NCBI GenBank assembly: GCA_963920635.1
Contig: OY987298.1
Location: forward strand, 84,019,454 to 84,083,453
Direction: 5' to 3'
From: Pseudeuparius sepicola
Taxonomy: Eukaryota > Arthropoda > Insecta > Coleoptera > Anthribidae
Length of the DNA: 64,000 bases
Part shown: positions 42,725-55,560 of the stretch, piece by piece
Numbering within the stretch: position 1 is the stretch's first letter
Layout of the letters: each line of letters begins with the position of its first letter
Position numbers and translations under genes: made by a program
Notes under the pieces: generated by a model
Databases searched by the model: none
Told to the model about the DNA's origin: nothing
What the model saw: the letters and a program-made list of their open reading frames with translations, nothing else

Positions 42725-43872
42725 CTAAAACAAAATAGGATGTTATTGAAATGTTGGGAAAATAGGCGGGCAAAATGACATAGGCGTTTCATTTTGCCCG
42801 TCAGTATGGTATGTCATCTTGCCCGGCATGTAATATTTTAAAGTTTGTACTAAAAAAATACGTAAATACAAAAATCTTCGCTGTATTTTGCAATAAACAT
42901 GCAGTTAAGAATTACATGTTTATAGCAATTTCTATAAGGAATTGCAGAAGCTTTAATTTATTACCGAAAAACGATACACAAGAAATACTTACATTGGAAC
43001 GCTTAATGGCACAACCACAAACATCCGACTGGCCGACTCAAATAGATCTCTAGCGAAGTCACACTACATGAGATGCGGTGTTGCCGACAGTTATACACCA
43101 AACAGAGGATTGGTAATCTCTAAACTTACTAAATTTCATACAGCAGCAATAAGTCATTTTGCCACAGGGTGATTCAGTTCCGGTGCTCAACATGGGGATC
43201 TCGGAAACGTGCGCCTTTGGCCGTTGAGAAAGTTAAAATATTGTCATGGGTTGCTGGGATATTTAAGAAAAACCGAATTTTTGAAAATTAGATTTTATTT
43301 TTGTGGCGCCATTTGCAATAATATTGAAAAATAAATTATACCTTTCCATTGCGACTTTTTCGGTACTAATCATGGTATTTTTAGATTTTCGGGGCAGCGT
43401 TTTGTTTGAGATAGAGGGACCCTTAATTTTTTTAAATACGTACCTGGATTTTTTATTCCATACAGTGTGTCCCAATTTGATACTGGACACCTCAGAAATA
43501 TATGAAAGGGCAAGGAAAACAAATTAAATGGTCTCTATTTTTCTATTGGTAGTACCAAGGGAGAGTATCTCGTAGGCGGTGGTATTTGGTTAGGGTAATT
43601 ATTTCATGGCCAGCTACGATTTTTCAAAATAGCAAATTTTTGAGAAACCCCATTAGGGATTTTTACGACAAAATGTTATTAAGAATACTTGTTCAGAATG
43701 AAAAACTGAGTAGATTGGCAAAATTTCAAAAGGCTAGGCCTACTTTGGTTTTAAAAGGTATTAAAATAAAGATCACCTGTTATATTAGCTTTGGAATAGC
43801 TTTGAAAAAAAGAGAAAAATGCATAGTCCAGGACCATATTAATTTTTTTCTTAGTACTTAAATGTGCATTTT
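42725..43872. other. Tigger 5' flank and inverted-repeat sequence
   Basis: GGCAAAATGACATA-type motifs occur at about 42770, 42793 and 42818 in both orientations, matching those on the other side of the Tigger. The block at about 43210-43420 is an inverted copy of 50565-50770. No supported gene. Confidence 0.5.
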
Positions 43873-44275
43873 TGGCGAGTTGAGTCACGTGACTTCTTTG
43901 GACGTACATTTGACTCCGTACATGTCCGAAGTAAACTTATTTAGATACGTCGGAAGCCGTCGGCAGTGCATTTTTCTCAAGCATCTTTGCAATAAGGAGT
44001 GTATGCCCTCTGTTTTGGGGGATAGGCAATGCCGTATGAAAAAAGAAGGGGCCATTCGCACCATATTGTGGCACCCCTGATTTTCTTGAAATTTGGGCTA
44101 GGTACCCCCTATTTTCCGCGGGGCGCCGAATGTCGGGGGGTAGCCAAAATTTCAAGAAAATCGGGGGTGGGTTACACCATTGGAAATAATTACCACTTCA
44201 TTTTTCATACCGCAGTGCCCATCGCCGAAATAGGAGGGCATACGCAATATAAAATATGAGACAAGATAGGTCTGA
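43873..44275. repeat. Dispersed direct repeat, left copy
   Basis: Matches 51832-52322 in the same orientation from GAGTCACGTGACTTCTTTGG to ATATGAGAC-AGATAGGTCTGA. It contains an internal palindrome around CCGCGGGGCGCC, with TTTCTTGAAATTT on both sides. Confidence 0.8.
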
Positions 44276-47097
44276 ATACTCTCGGACATCATCCAATCGA
44301 CTTAGTAAACAAGCCGATTCATCAGCCATCGGACAGTAGAAATAAGGTTATGTGTCACGTGACCCAATCCACCAATGAGAGCGCAAGACGTATAGCCACT
44401 TTTATACAGTGTGTCCGCGGATCGAGTCTCAAGAGGACAAATGGCCCAAAAATTTAATTTTTCGACAAAAAGTAATTCTTGATAAGTTTCTGCTTCTCGA
44501 AAAAATTTGATCTACGCAGAGAATTTTTGACTTTTTTGTACAGGGTGCCCAAAAATACAAAAATATGAAATGCATCAAGAATAAACTACCTTTATTGTTA
44601 AAAATATCAAAAACTTTTACTTAGAAAAGTTGTTTAGAATGGACAAGTATACTTAGGAATGAAAAATAATTTTTTGCCTTGGAATTTGTAAAACATGTCT
44701 ATATAATCACGAAACCCAACCAACAGATTTTTTTTCCCATTAGTTTGCTCAAAAATTGAGAAAAACGGTCACAAAAGTAGGGAATGTGACGTCACGATCC
44801 CTAATTTCAATAAGTACCTGCTATTTTCTTAGTACTTATTTCGTTTTTTTTTATATAACCAAGCATTCCCAGGCAAATTATTAGATTCAGTTTGTATGCG
44901 CCTGATGAGAAATAATCAAATTTCGTAGCATTTCAATGAAATATTTGGATTTTACTGATCCCATTCTGAACTTATTAGATGCCCCCTATAAATGACATAT
45001 TACTCAATGCTTTAAAGAAAATCGTCGGCAACGCCGCACTTTGCATATAACCTCACTTTCGCCCGCGGAACGCGGAAACCAAGGTTAATAACCTTAGTGA
45101 AAACTAAATAAATTCTATTCTCAGTTTTAAAAGAATCTTGCTGTGAATTCTTTATTTTTTCGGTTTATAATGAAGACAAGATTTGTTAAAGCTTGTCCTG
45201 ATAACTTGCCTTGCATAGATTTTGATATGGTGTGTCAATTTTATCAATAAAAACGGGGAGCAAAACATGGAGAAATGAAGAGGTATGTTTGTTATTTGAT
45301 TTGTATATTGTTTTAATATTGCTTAATGATGATGATATAGCTTAAATTCTGGTTTTAGGTAGACTAGAGAATAAATATTATGGTAACAATGTTATTGGAG
45401 ACACGCAGAGGAAAGAACATAGCAATGAATGCATAATGCCCGGTTAAGGCAAAAATTACCCCCGAGCACAAAATTAATAAGAAAAATGTTAATGATACTG
45501 TGGTTAAAAATGAAGAAATTCAACTGAATAGTTGTGGAAGTAGGTATATTATGTTGTAATTACCCAACATAAGCAGATTAGTCCTAAATTATGCACATAC
45601 CACGATGTACGAGGATCATACATCGTGGCACATACGTAGATACAGCTTTTTGTGCTTCTAGTTCAGTTGCTAGTACAGTAAAGAAATACTTATTGTGTAT
45701 ATACCTATAGTTAAGATATGGGGGAGGGGGCGTGGGGGTGTCGCACAGCCCAATGTTGAAATCGATTATCAAAACAAGAAATCATGAGTTTGTAAAAACG
45801 ATCGTTGATATCTACATGTGAAAACCATGATTCAGAACTAATTTAAATAATCTAAAGTCAATGCAAGTTCGACAGCAGAGTTTCATTCGATATCAAGTGC
45901 TTGACCGTCAGTGACTTTTTGCGGGTATTTTTTTCTTGTATGATCTAATGAAGTATTTAATTAATTAAGTCCGTAGTAGTACACTTTGTCGCATCCATTT
46001 TGATGCGGAAAGTTGTACTTTTCTGCACTAGTGACATTAACTTTGTCAACTAATAGAACTAAGCACGCTTGTAAAATTTTTGCACATATTAATGGGAAAC
46101 TTATTTTAGATGAATGTAAGCTGACTTCCTGGAAATAGCGAAGAATCATGGACAACATCAGTAGATTGTTATATTGGAAAAAGTCAACACAAGTGCAATA
46201 AAAAAATATGAAGGTCTACCTTACAGGATTTAGTTGACAAAGACATACCGACATACCTCAATAATTATTATACATTGGAGTAGTATGACAGAAGATTTTT
46301 GGCAAAAATCAAAACATATTACAAGGAGGGACTGTCTGACATGTTAAAAAACGAAAAATGCCCTGTATCTCCAAAACGAATCAAGATTTTGAACTGCTTT
46401 CCACTGCCCTCAAAAATCGAGCACAGTACACCCACCTGCTCTTTGTCTATCTCTTCGCAGAATAGAAGAAACCCCCCAAAAAAACATCCAGTTTGTTGCA
46501 CTCTGTGCATGCAACATGAAAACTATTATTTGATTTTGGAATATTTTCACTAAATTTAATAGATAACTTATTTGGGGTTTTGCCATAGAATGCAAAATAA
46601 TGTTTTTTTTTTCTTGCAAATTAAAGAAATCTTAATTTTTGGCCGGCTGCTGCATTATATTTTTTTATTTTTAACTTCCATTAACCACAATCACAAAATA
46701 TGCTTATGAAAATTTATTTTCCAGAAAAAATAGGTATATAATATGTATAGTGAAAAAATCCTAAAGAATTATGTCATTTTTTATGAGGATGCTTCGGCAA
46801 TCACAATATAATTTACCTAAATGGGTCTAAAATAGTTCAAGCTATGACAATAAAGTTTTTCGACTGAAAACTTGGCTTTATTGCGTTTTACATGTTATGT
46901 TTCTAACATCACCAAGAACTGGCACCTTCTCCAATATTCTAGCGTTACATTTTTGAACCGATGCAGGTCTAACTACTAACTTAATTCCGTAAGTAAGGGC
47001 TCATGAAATTAAAGTAATAAATTTTTTATATTCGGACCAGGTATGTGCTTGACGTCTAGAGGATTGACTTTTCTCAGTTTAGCTGTTGATTAACATT

Positions 47098-47365
47098 AGC
47101 ACAGAATAAATAGCTTCACAACAGAAGCGTCCATAAAGACGTGTCAAAAATAAGCGAGCCTCCATTTCAATTTACAGGAAAATAACCAATAACTTGTACA
47201 TAAATTTGGTCCTAATACAATCTCTTTGCAATGTGGATTAATGTAAAATCAAACAAAATGCACTATGTTTATCCCTTTAGAAGATATTTTGCGTCAAAGC
47301 GAGCATCCTTTTGACACATGTCCTTATGGACGCTTCTGTTGTGAAGCTATTTATTCTGTGACACT
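47098..47365. repeat. Palindromic MITE
   Basis: CACAGAATAAATAGCTTCAC...GAAGCGTCCATAA and its inverse form arms of about 60 bases around a 130-base loop. Confidence 0.75.
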
Positions 47366-48894
47366 AGGTATTGAGGCTAAAATATCATCAGTTTCTTCAA
47401 ACAACTAGCAGTCGCTGGAATATACTTGATAACAAGTAAGAAATCGTTTGGCAGAGCCACTAATCTAAAATCGTCAGCTAAAATGTTACCCCTGGTTGGT
47501 TCTTTATTGTCTTTAATATATCAGCAAGTCTAGATATCTAATTTGTGCAAGTTCAGTTAGGTACTTACGAATTGTGTCGTTTTATAGATAAAATCGACTT
47601 GTTTCCAATGAAAAAAAAGTTTTGTAAACCAACCAGCATAACGTCTGAATCATCAATACCAATACCTAGTGCTCCCAGCATTTTCCTCAGCAAAATAGAA
47701 TGGTTCATTTCCGTCATGGATTATTAGAATGAATGGTGAAAATAGTTCAAATCATAAAAAATAAAAGCTTGTAAAAAACGCGGGCCGCGGGATCCGATGT
47801 TCCGATTTGTGACGCCACAAAATAGGTTATGTTTATGTTCTCGCAGGCTGACAGCTTGGCATTGAGGTGCGGCGTTGCCAAACCTGGTGCCACGGCGGTA
47901 AATTTAGGGAAAAATAAAATCCAACAGGTAGTTACGTATATTGAACTTTAAAAATTAATTGCAGCAAAACGGGGGCGAAAAAAAAAATTAAAAAAAATAC
48001 AGCAAGTATATCTCACCCAATACTATCCGATTAGCAAATAAAAAAAAGTGGTGTATTAGTCCATTAAAATATATGTCCGATTGTAACTTTTGAAGCAAAT
48101 GGGCCGACTTTGATTTTTTTTATTTTTTAGCTATTTATTAAATCAAAATCGGCCGATTTGCTTGAAAAGTTACAATCGGACACGTCTTTTAATTCTAAAC
48201 AACTTTTCTAAATAAATGTTTATGATATTTTTAAAAACAGAGGAGTTTCACACTTGAAAACAAAAAAAAACAAAATTGGCTGATTTGTTTGAAAAGTGTC
48301 AATCGGACACATGTTTTAATTCTAAACTACTTTCCTAAGTAAAAGTTTTTGATATTTTTAAAAATAAAGGTAGTTTTTTCTTGATGGTATTTCATGTTTT
48401 TGTATTTTTTGGGCACCCTGTATAAAGAAATCAATAATTATCTCCGTAGACCATATTTTTTCGAGAAGCAGAAACTTTTATGAAGAATAACTTCTTGTCC
48501 AGAAATGAAATTTTTGGTCTATTTGTCCTCTTGGGCAGTGGCGTCGCGTGACTTCAGAAGCAGGGGGGGCACCTTATTTTTTCCTCAAGACAATCAACAG
48601 CATTTCAAGATTTTTTATCGCAATTTTAGTTTAGATGAAAGAAAAATGGGAAAGAAAACAATTATTACTCTTTTATTTCCTATTTTTAATAAACCAACGA
48701 GACAAATAATACATGAAACAAAAACAAAAAAAATACTTCCGAAACAACTCGTACTGTCATTGTCAAAAACAAAAACAAACACTTCCAAAATTAAACAACT
48801 TGTATGTATATAACATCTATAAAATAAAATGCAAAAAAAAAACTTTTTAAAAATAATCTTTTATTTAAGCCATGTACTAAAATAAATAAAATAA

Positions 48895-49146
48895 AATAAG
48901 TCTAGGTTTTCGTTAAGATAATTCAGTGCCAAATTACGACAAGTTTGTATAAATCAAAAAGCTTGTCGCGCGAATTGTAAAGAAAATACATACTTTGGAA
49001 AATAGGTACTTGCTTATCAACCAATCACTGTTCAATAAAATTAATTGGTCTTTTATGAACATTTCGCGCGATATGCGTTTTGATTTACAAAAACTTGTCG
49101 CAATTTGGCATTGAATTATCTTAACGAAAACCTAGACTTATTTTAT
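48895..49146. repeat. Palindromic MITE inside the hAT element
   Basis: AATAAGTCTAGGTTTTCGTT and AACGAAAACCTAGACTTATT end a 250-base palindrome with arms of about 60 bases or more. Confidence 0.8.
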
Positions 49147-49169
49147 GCCATCTTGGGGCATCCGCTATA

Positions 49170-49866
49170 TTGAATTTCGAGGCCAACGATAAAGACAGGC
49201 CATGGCGCTAATGCATAATCGCGTAGTCACGTGACCAACTTAGTACTATAAATATAGCTTTCTTTCATCTATTACATTATTAGTTGTGTGCATCCAGGCT
49301 TTCTCTAATTCTTTTTTCAAAATTTTCAACCTGCCTCAGCTGTTTTGGGCTGAGTGTTAAACGACACTGCACTCAAATATTTTGGCACATTCTTAAAAAA
49401 TGCAAGCAAAGCAAATGTTGTTATGGTGTGGTGACATTTTCTTCCTGGCTTTTGTAATATGTATAAATATAATATAACCAGGTATTTAGGTTATTTTTTA
49501 CAAAATAAAAATGAAAACTAACCTCAGTGAAAGGCCGAATAGGAACCGTATCAGGGCGTGGGTCGACAACGAAAATCCTGGAGTACAACACTGATTTATT
49601 TCGCACAAGGTGAATGGTGAATACAATAAATACACAAACTCGAAGGTGGTCAATGGGAACGGCTTCCAGCCACCCGGACTGTCTGAACTCGCGGATCTCT
49701 CGTAAGCAGTTCACCTCTCTGTGTCTCAGGCTCCACTGTCCATGTCCATAGCACAGAATAGGGGAATCTATTCTATGTCCATAGTCCATTCCGGGTTCCC
49801 CTATTCTATGGTCCGTGGGAGAATTCCCCTTAGAGCGCTCACGCGTCGGTGCGAGTGGCACCAATA
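49170..49866 (-). repeat. Repeat shared, inverted, with 61.5-62.5 kb
   Basis: Reverse complement of most of 61478-62463, ending with CGAGGCCAACGATAAAGACA. The family contains GCGAAATAAATCAGTGTTGTA and CGTTGTCGACCCACGCCC, which resemble an LTR polyadenylation region and the adjacent leader. Open frames here are not convincing as genes. Confidence 0.75.
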
Positions 49867-50559
49867 CTATATACCATATATAGTAGGGACGTCACTTACC
49901 TTATTATTTTGTACCCGTGCAGAAATAGGTAATGAAAATTCAAGATATTTCTTTTCTGCCCGACCCATATGTCCTTTACCAGAGCAAAGGTAATGCGCCA
50001 TTTTCAGGCGGCCGCCATAATGAATTTAGTGTGATGTCACTAACTTTATCGTTTTATATTCTTCCAGCCCTTTCATTTCATACCCATATTAAGGGAGTTA
50101 GCAAAAAAACCCATCATCCGCCATCTAGTGGCGACGGCCATTTTGAAAGTATTACAATATCGAGTATTGCATATTGTATTGAACCCAGAACTAAAGGTGT
50201 ACGCAAAATTTCAGCTCAATCAGATGTCAAGAAGTGCTTCTAATTCAGCTTTCAAGATTCGACCCACACATATTATAGGTAGTGAATATCGCGAACGATG
50301 ATTCTTGCGTCACAATGGTCAACAATGGAAATTACATTGCTGTGAATTATTTACTTTTTTACCTTAGGTCACGCTGCGCGTATATTTTCTGTGCCTTAAA
50401 TACTATTATAAAAATCCCACCTAAAAAACTGGGGGGGCCCGTGCCCCCCTGCCCCCCCCCCCCCCCCCCGACGCGACGCCACTGCTCTTGGGGACTCCAT
50501 CCGCGGACACACTGTATACGTCAGACATATAAATAGCCACTTCCAAAAAAATATCTCTC

Positions 50560-50770
50560 AAAAAAGAAACGTCGCCCCGAAAATCTAAAAATACCATAAC
50601 GTAGTCCAGAAAAAGTTGCAATGAAAAAGTATAATTTATTTTTCAATATTATCGCAAATGGCGCCAGAAAAAATACCTAAAATCTAATTTTCAAAAACTC
50701 GGTTGTTCTTAAATATCTCAGCAGCCCATCAAAATATTTTAACTTTCAATTAACGGCATATTGTTAGGTG
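50560..50770. repeat. Inverted copy of 43.21-43.42 kb
   Basis: CGCCCCGAAAATCTAAAAAT and GCAAATGGCGCCA match the left copy in reverse. Together with the direct repeats at 43.9 and 51.8 kb this brackets the 44.4-50.5 kb element. Confidence 0.7.
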
Positions 50771-51831
50771 CCCAAAGGTGCAACTTTGCCCCCATCTGAC
50801 CGACTTTGTGTCAATTTGTGTGCTCCACCTTCTGGATATGAGGTAAATCTAGCGTGCACTATTTGCATGCTCCGTTTCAAAACCGATATGATCGGGCATG
50901 CTCCGAGCATCAACAAAAACACAACAGTGTACAGTTTGTGTACTCCGGGCACTCTGTGTGTCAACTTAAACGTGCATTAAAGGGCCGCTGATTGGCGGAC
51001 CTTTAGTGAGCTTACTAAAGATCCTGCAATAGAGGTCTGCCAATTGACGGACCTTTAGTACGTGCACTAAAGATCCGCATTTGTGAACCTCTATCCACTG
51101 CCATAATTTAATACATTACACAATGCGTAAGCTCTTTTTTGGCCTCGAAGGAACTTTTAAGGAGGCAACGTGGACGTTTTTTTTTCTTGGTCGTTAAACA
51201 ACCTCCATGGTCAAAAAAATGCACTTATGCATCTTGCAATGTAGGCAAATAAAACTATTGTGAAGCATCTCTCACTATGACAGCCATGGCGGCAATGATT
51301 ATTTCTTATTCTATATTCACTGCTGCTCATCCTGTTAACAACTAATTTTAATAAAATAGCGAACCAGCTTGCGATCCCTGCTTTGAACTGGGTTCAGAAC
51401 TTCAGAAAATTTTGTGTACAAGTATAAAAGCATCGAGCCGGTTCTGTACTAATGAATCTGAATGTCTTTGCAGTTTTTGTTTTTTTACTAAGGTATGCAA
51501 TGTTTTGATTTTCTTTTGATGCTTCGATCTCTAACTGTCGTGAACACCGAGCAATTAATGTGAGGGTGCATAAACATGGTAAAATATTTGCTCGCTCAGT
51601 AAAATATCCGTACCGACCGATTTTTACCCCTTACAAAGCTCACTCGCTCATGTTTACTCTTGCTTGCCTTGACTTGCCTCATTATTAAAGACTGCTCACG
51701 GCTGTCACGTCTGACACATTTTCATTTTTGGCTCACCATGTGCTTTCCGGAGATAAAATACAAGGAAGTGGCTATTTATACGTCCGACGGATACAAACGT
51801 CAGTATACGTCTTGCGCTCTCATTGGCGGTC
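50771..51831. other. Gene-free stretch with short repeated motif
   Basis: GGCGGACCTTTAGTGAGCTTACTAAAGATCC (from about 50994) recurs as GACGGACCTTTAGTACGTGCACTAAAGATCC (about 51047); each is a small hairpin. Nothing else recognised. Confidence 0.45.
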
Positions 51832-52322
51832 TGGGTCTGAGTCACGTGACTTCTTTGGACGTGCATTTAACTCCATACTCCGTACACGTCCGAAGCCGAA
51901 GTAAACTAATATTTAGATACGTCGGAAGTGCATTTTTCTCAAACATCTTTGCAATAAGGAGCGTATGCACAGCTCCTTTTTGGGGGATAGACGCTGCCGT
52001 ATGAAAAAAGAAGTGGTAATAATTTCCAATGGTGTAACCCACCCCCGATTTTCTTGAAATTTTGGCTAGGTACCTAGGTACCCGGTATTTTCGCCCGATG
52101 CGACGTTCGGCGTTGTAACCCACCTCCGATTTTCTTGAAATTTTGGCTAGGTACCCCCTATTTTCCGCGGGGCGCCGAATGTCGGGGGGTAGCCAAAATT
52201 TCAAGAAAATTGGGGGTGGGTTACACCATTGGAAATAATTACCACTTCATTTTTCATACCGCAGCACCCATCGCGGAAAAAGTGGGGCATACGCAATATA
52301 AAATGAGACGAGATAGGTCTGA
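51832..52322. repeat. Dispersed direct repeat, right copy
   Basis: Same orientation as 43873-44275. It has about 90 extra bases because the CCCGATTTTCTTGAAATTTT-GGCTAGGTACC part is present twice. Confidence 0.8.
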
Positions 52323-52937
52323 CATAAAGCGATAGCCGTGAGAAGTCTATAAATACCTCTGTCAACGCTTGCTTGCTTTTTTGGTGTATCACCCCCTTAA
52401 TAAACAGCACTGCACTCGGCAATGCTTGTAAGTACAACATATAAATAATTGAAATATATTTCAGTACCTACATACATTTATTGCTTCATCATTGGAATCC
52501 AAAGTTGAATCATCAGATGCACATGATGTTCTTTGGGTAGTCTCCATATCCATAACTTCCATTTTCAATAATATTAAACAAATTTTATATATCTGCTGTA
52601 ATATCTTTAAATTTTATATCTTATTTAGAATCGTCTCGACCTTGGCAATATATATTCAAAATCCAAAACGCCAAAACTCTAGGCGCAAAGCATTGAGTTG
52701 ATGTAGTATGAACTCAATTGCGCAAAGCTAAGTTCGTTTGACACAGTCAGACCAGAGAACAAAGAAGGGGATATTATAAACTGAAGGGCGCAGCCTATAT
52801 CAGCCATGTTTTCAGTTTAGACAGAGGCGTCACTTTCAGTTTATCGTTTCGAGCGAACAGATATTCAGTGGCGGCGTTAATTTGAAGTTTTCTTTATTGC
52901 GAGTGTGTTATTTTGTTCAGTGTTTTGTCTTATGATC
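52323..52937. other. Gene-free stretch upstream of THAP exon
   Basis: No coding signal. The last 200 bases contain several TCAGT initiator-like sites (for example around 52818, 52845 and 52867) and could be the promoter of the exon that follows. Confidence 0.35.
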
Positions 52938-53041
52938 ATGAGTTAGACAAAAGCGGGCGTTGTGTGCGCAGCGAAAGGCTGCGTGAACAAAAGTTACAAC
53001 TGCAGGTTATCGCTCTTCTCCTTTCCAAAAGAGCATGTAAG
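52938..53041 (+). pseudogene. THAP zinc-finger first exon with early stop
   Basis: From about 52959 the frame reads VVCAAKGCVNKSYN, then LSLFSFPKEHV, and ends at a consensus donor GTAAGT (53042). This is the first half of a THAP domain: CxxxxC, then FSFPK before the intron. The only nearby ATG (52938) is followed two codons later by TAG, so translation cannot reach the finger. THAP domains bind DNA in P-type transposases and host regulators. No second exon was found on this strand. Confidence 0.6.
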
Positions 53042-53168
53042 GTAAGTTAATTTTGGTAGATAACTAGTTGTGAAATCTCTGGGGATCAGTTGCAGTTCAA
53101 GTGCAATTTACTGTATTATCATAACCTTCCACCTAAATATCTAAAGGCAGACTTAATTTAAGAGGGGG

Positions 53169-53486
53169 TTGCCGACAGCGAAAGTGACGTTAGATTTCGT
53201 ATTTTTTTAAGTTGTATAGCATAAAATCTAATAACATTTTACCTGGCAAAAATTTAGTACAAACATCTCTGTCTTCATTTAAATCATAAGATCTTAAAAG
53301 CATATGCAATGGAATTATTATTTTTCCCAAGGTTTTCATAACCTATATAACAAAACACTGCTTGTAAGATCTTATGATTAAAATGAAGATGTTTGTACTA
53401 AATTTTTGCCAGGTAAGATGTTATTAGATTTTATGCTATACAACTTAAAAAAATACGAAATCTAACGTCACTTTCGCTGTCGGCAA
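53169..53486. repeat. Palindromic MITE
   Basis: TTGCCGACAGCGAAAGTGAC and its exact inverse end the element; arms of about 130 bases surround a 55-base loop. Lies just downstream of the THAP exon donor. Confidence 0.85.
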
Positions 53487-55254
53487 GGATTTAATTTGAA
53501 AATCTTAAGTTGAAACACTGAAAATGCATGGTGTAGTTCACGCGATTTCATATAAGAATAATTTAATATCTTAAGTCATTCGTAAATAAAATTATTGAAC
53601 TTACATGTAATTTAAGACAAAAAGGCACAAAAACAACAAAAATCCTTTCAAAACAAAAATATGTTTTTGGGCTAAATTTTAAAATTAAATCATAAATTCC
53701 GTCCTTAAATTAAATCTGCATAAACAGGCCATAAGTTATTGTTACCTGTGTGGGTTTACTCCCGTTTACCTGTGGTCATACCTATGTACTTACCTATTAT
53801 GGATACTAATTGCTCAGTTTTTTATCAAGAAGTTAGGTACCCTTCTGAAGTAATAGCGACAAACACGCGTAATATAGTGCGTAATAGCACCTTTTTAATG
53901 ATATGATAACCAAAAGAACGAAACTGTTTTAGAACTGGGTAGGTAGGTATATTTAATTAATCAGATGAAGACAATATTCTAATACATATTACCTGTGTTT
54001 TGTTTTTCATCTGTATTCTACAAAATGATTGATTAAAAATATTGCTCAGGCAGTTATCAAATTTTAAGATCAATAAAATATTAAATTTTTGGAATAAGCT
54101 AAGAAAAATCGCTTTTCCATACCTATTAAATATTTCAGTTATCTAACTACCTTAAATTAAAAATATTCCTTAAAATCTAATTAACATTTTTGCCTATTAC
54201 AATCATCATTTCAGTATGTATGATTTGTTTTGTGTTTATAAATGAACGATTTAAAATATCTGAGTACAGACCTCAGAGAAATAACGAAGGATAGAGAGAG
54301 CAACAGCCTCAAAATACATACATTTGTAGTCAACCAACATCTTATGCAAATTTACCGAAGTAAACAAACATTAGGCCCGTGTGTACAACGTTTACCTGAG
54401 ATAGGTTATGTCCTGAGAAATATCAATTTAGCCACATACCACACTTTCTGCGTCCCATTGTATACAAAATCAATCACTATATCCTAAATACTAATAAATA
54501 GCCTTTAAATTAACAGAAAAACAATTAAAAACGGGAAAAATCCATACGTAAACAATCGGAAAACTTGACATGCTGGGCATACACAAAACAAATATCGCTG
54601 TGTTAACGGACGCGGCGCCCGCGGCAGCAAAAGCAGCGTTGCCATGTCGGGCGGTTTGAGGTATCTGTGACGATTTTATTAAAGTGATAACTAGATACTA
54701 TAATTACACTGCAATTTAGTTTTAGTTTAAAATTGTTACAAACAAGAAATTAATAACTACATTTGTTAATTTAGCGTTATGGGAGGTGTGCCTTCATTGA
54801 ATCTCATTATTAAACCGTTCTATTTTGAAATGAAATGCTGTAAACAATGGAGTACGCGGCATCACTCAAAAAGATGTTGGCTTTGTTTACTTTTTGTTCT
54901 TACTCCCTCTATCCTTGGTTATTTCTCTGAGGTACAGACCTAGACTATCCCTTCACAAAATTCTAAATAGGGCCCTGGTTTCTAAACATAAAACATGGCG
55001 ACCACCGGCTGCCAAACATCAAAGGCGACGCCGTCGAGGCTATATTCTCCCCTTCCTTGTTCTCTGGCCAGACCATAGACCAGAGGTATAGAGACGGGGG
55101 ATGAATTACTGTGTGCTCAAGGCTGCTAATTTTTCTGTCGCCAGTTTAGCCCACGAGAGTGCGGCAGATTCAAAATAATTTTTGTTGCATTTATTTACGT
55201 TTAGGTATAATTGTATGTTGATGTGGAAGCAACTTTAGTTAAAAAAGTTTCTTT
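53487..55254. other. Gene-free AT-rich stretch
   Basis: No supported gene on either strand. A GC-rich island near 54600-54660 and several short open frames lack any recognisable domain. Confidence 0.4.
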
Positions 55255-55560
55255 TTACCTGGACCGTTTTCGGCGAATCTGCCTTGGTGCCTCATTAGAA
55301 GAAATCATTGAATCTGTTGAAGTTGAAGCTTTTGGTAGGCTCTGACCACTATTTTGTTGTTGGTCAGATAAATTTTCCGACGGTATATAGATGTTGATTG
55401 GAGGCATCAGATTTAAAATATGTTGAACAAACGAATTCGTTCTTCGACCATAGTACATTGCTGGGCAAATTTAAAGCCCATTCCAAATAGAGATCCCGGT
55501 CTTTGGGAAACCTAGAATTTCTAGAATAAACACCACCAATACATTTTATCTTAAACAATG
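55255..55560 (-). pseudogene. THAP-like exon remnant
   Basis: Minus-strand translation from about 55560 gives SRFPKDRDLYLEWALNL and then FVCSTYFKSD. This is the second half of a THAP-like domain (FPKD...W...VCSxxF), although the usual His is replaced by Tyr. A frame change follows near 55430; the downstream frame ends IRRKRSR at a CCAG-GTAAAA donor-like site. Looks like a decayed exon of a THAP gene or P-type transposase. Confidence 0.4.

Larger units (their letters stand above)
48536..50484. mobile_element. hAT-like non-autonomous element with exact 8-bp duplication
   Basis: Starts CAGTGGCGTCGCG and ends CGCGACGCCACTG. CTCTTGGG is repeated exactly at 48528-48535 and 50485-50492. An 8-bp duplication and CAG-GGCGT termini are hallmarks of hAT. 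No hAT transposase inside; instead it holds a palindrome, a block shared with 61.5-62.5 kb and a C-rich tract of about 19 C near 50450-50469. Confidence 0.9.
44407..50514. mobile_element. TA-flanked inverted-repeat element, about 4.15 kb native, split by hAT
   Basis: Left end CAGTGTGTCCGCGGAT; right end ATCCGCGGACACACTG; TA at 44405-06 and 50515-16. Long inverted arms (44407-44600 and 48350-48535 plus 50493-50514) share GAGGACAAAT, CTTCTCGAAAAAAT and GGGCACCCTGTA. I see no transposase inside, so it depends on another source. The interior (45.0-48.0 kb) has no supported gene; a short perfect hairpin (CCACGATGTA...TACATCGTGG) lies at about 45600-45628. Confidence 0.8.

Noticed and set aside
49421..50243. 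Several frames in and beside the repeat shared with 61.5 kb
   Set aside because: The same DNA in the other copy has different frames open; more consistent with LTR-like non-coding repeat.
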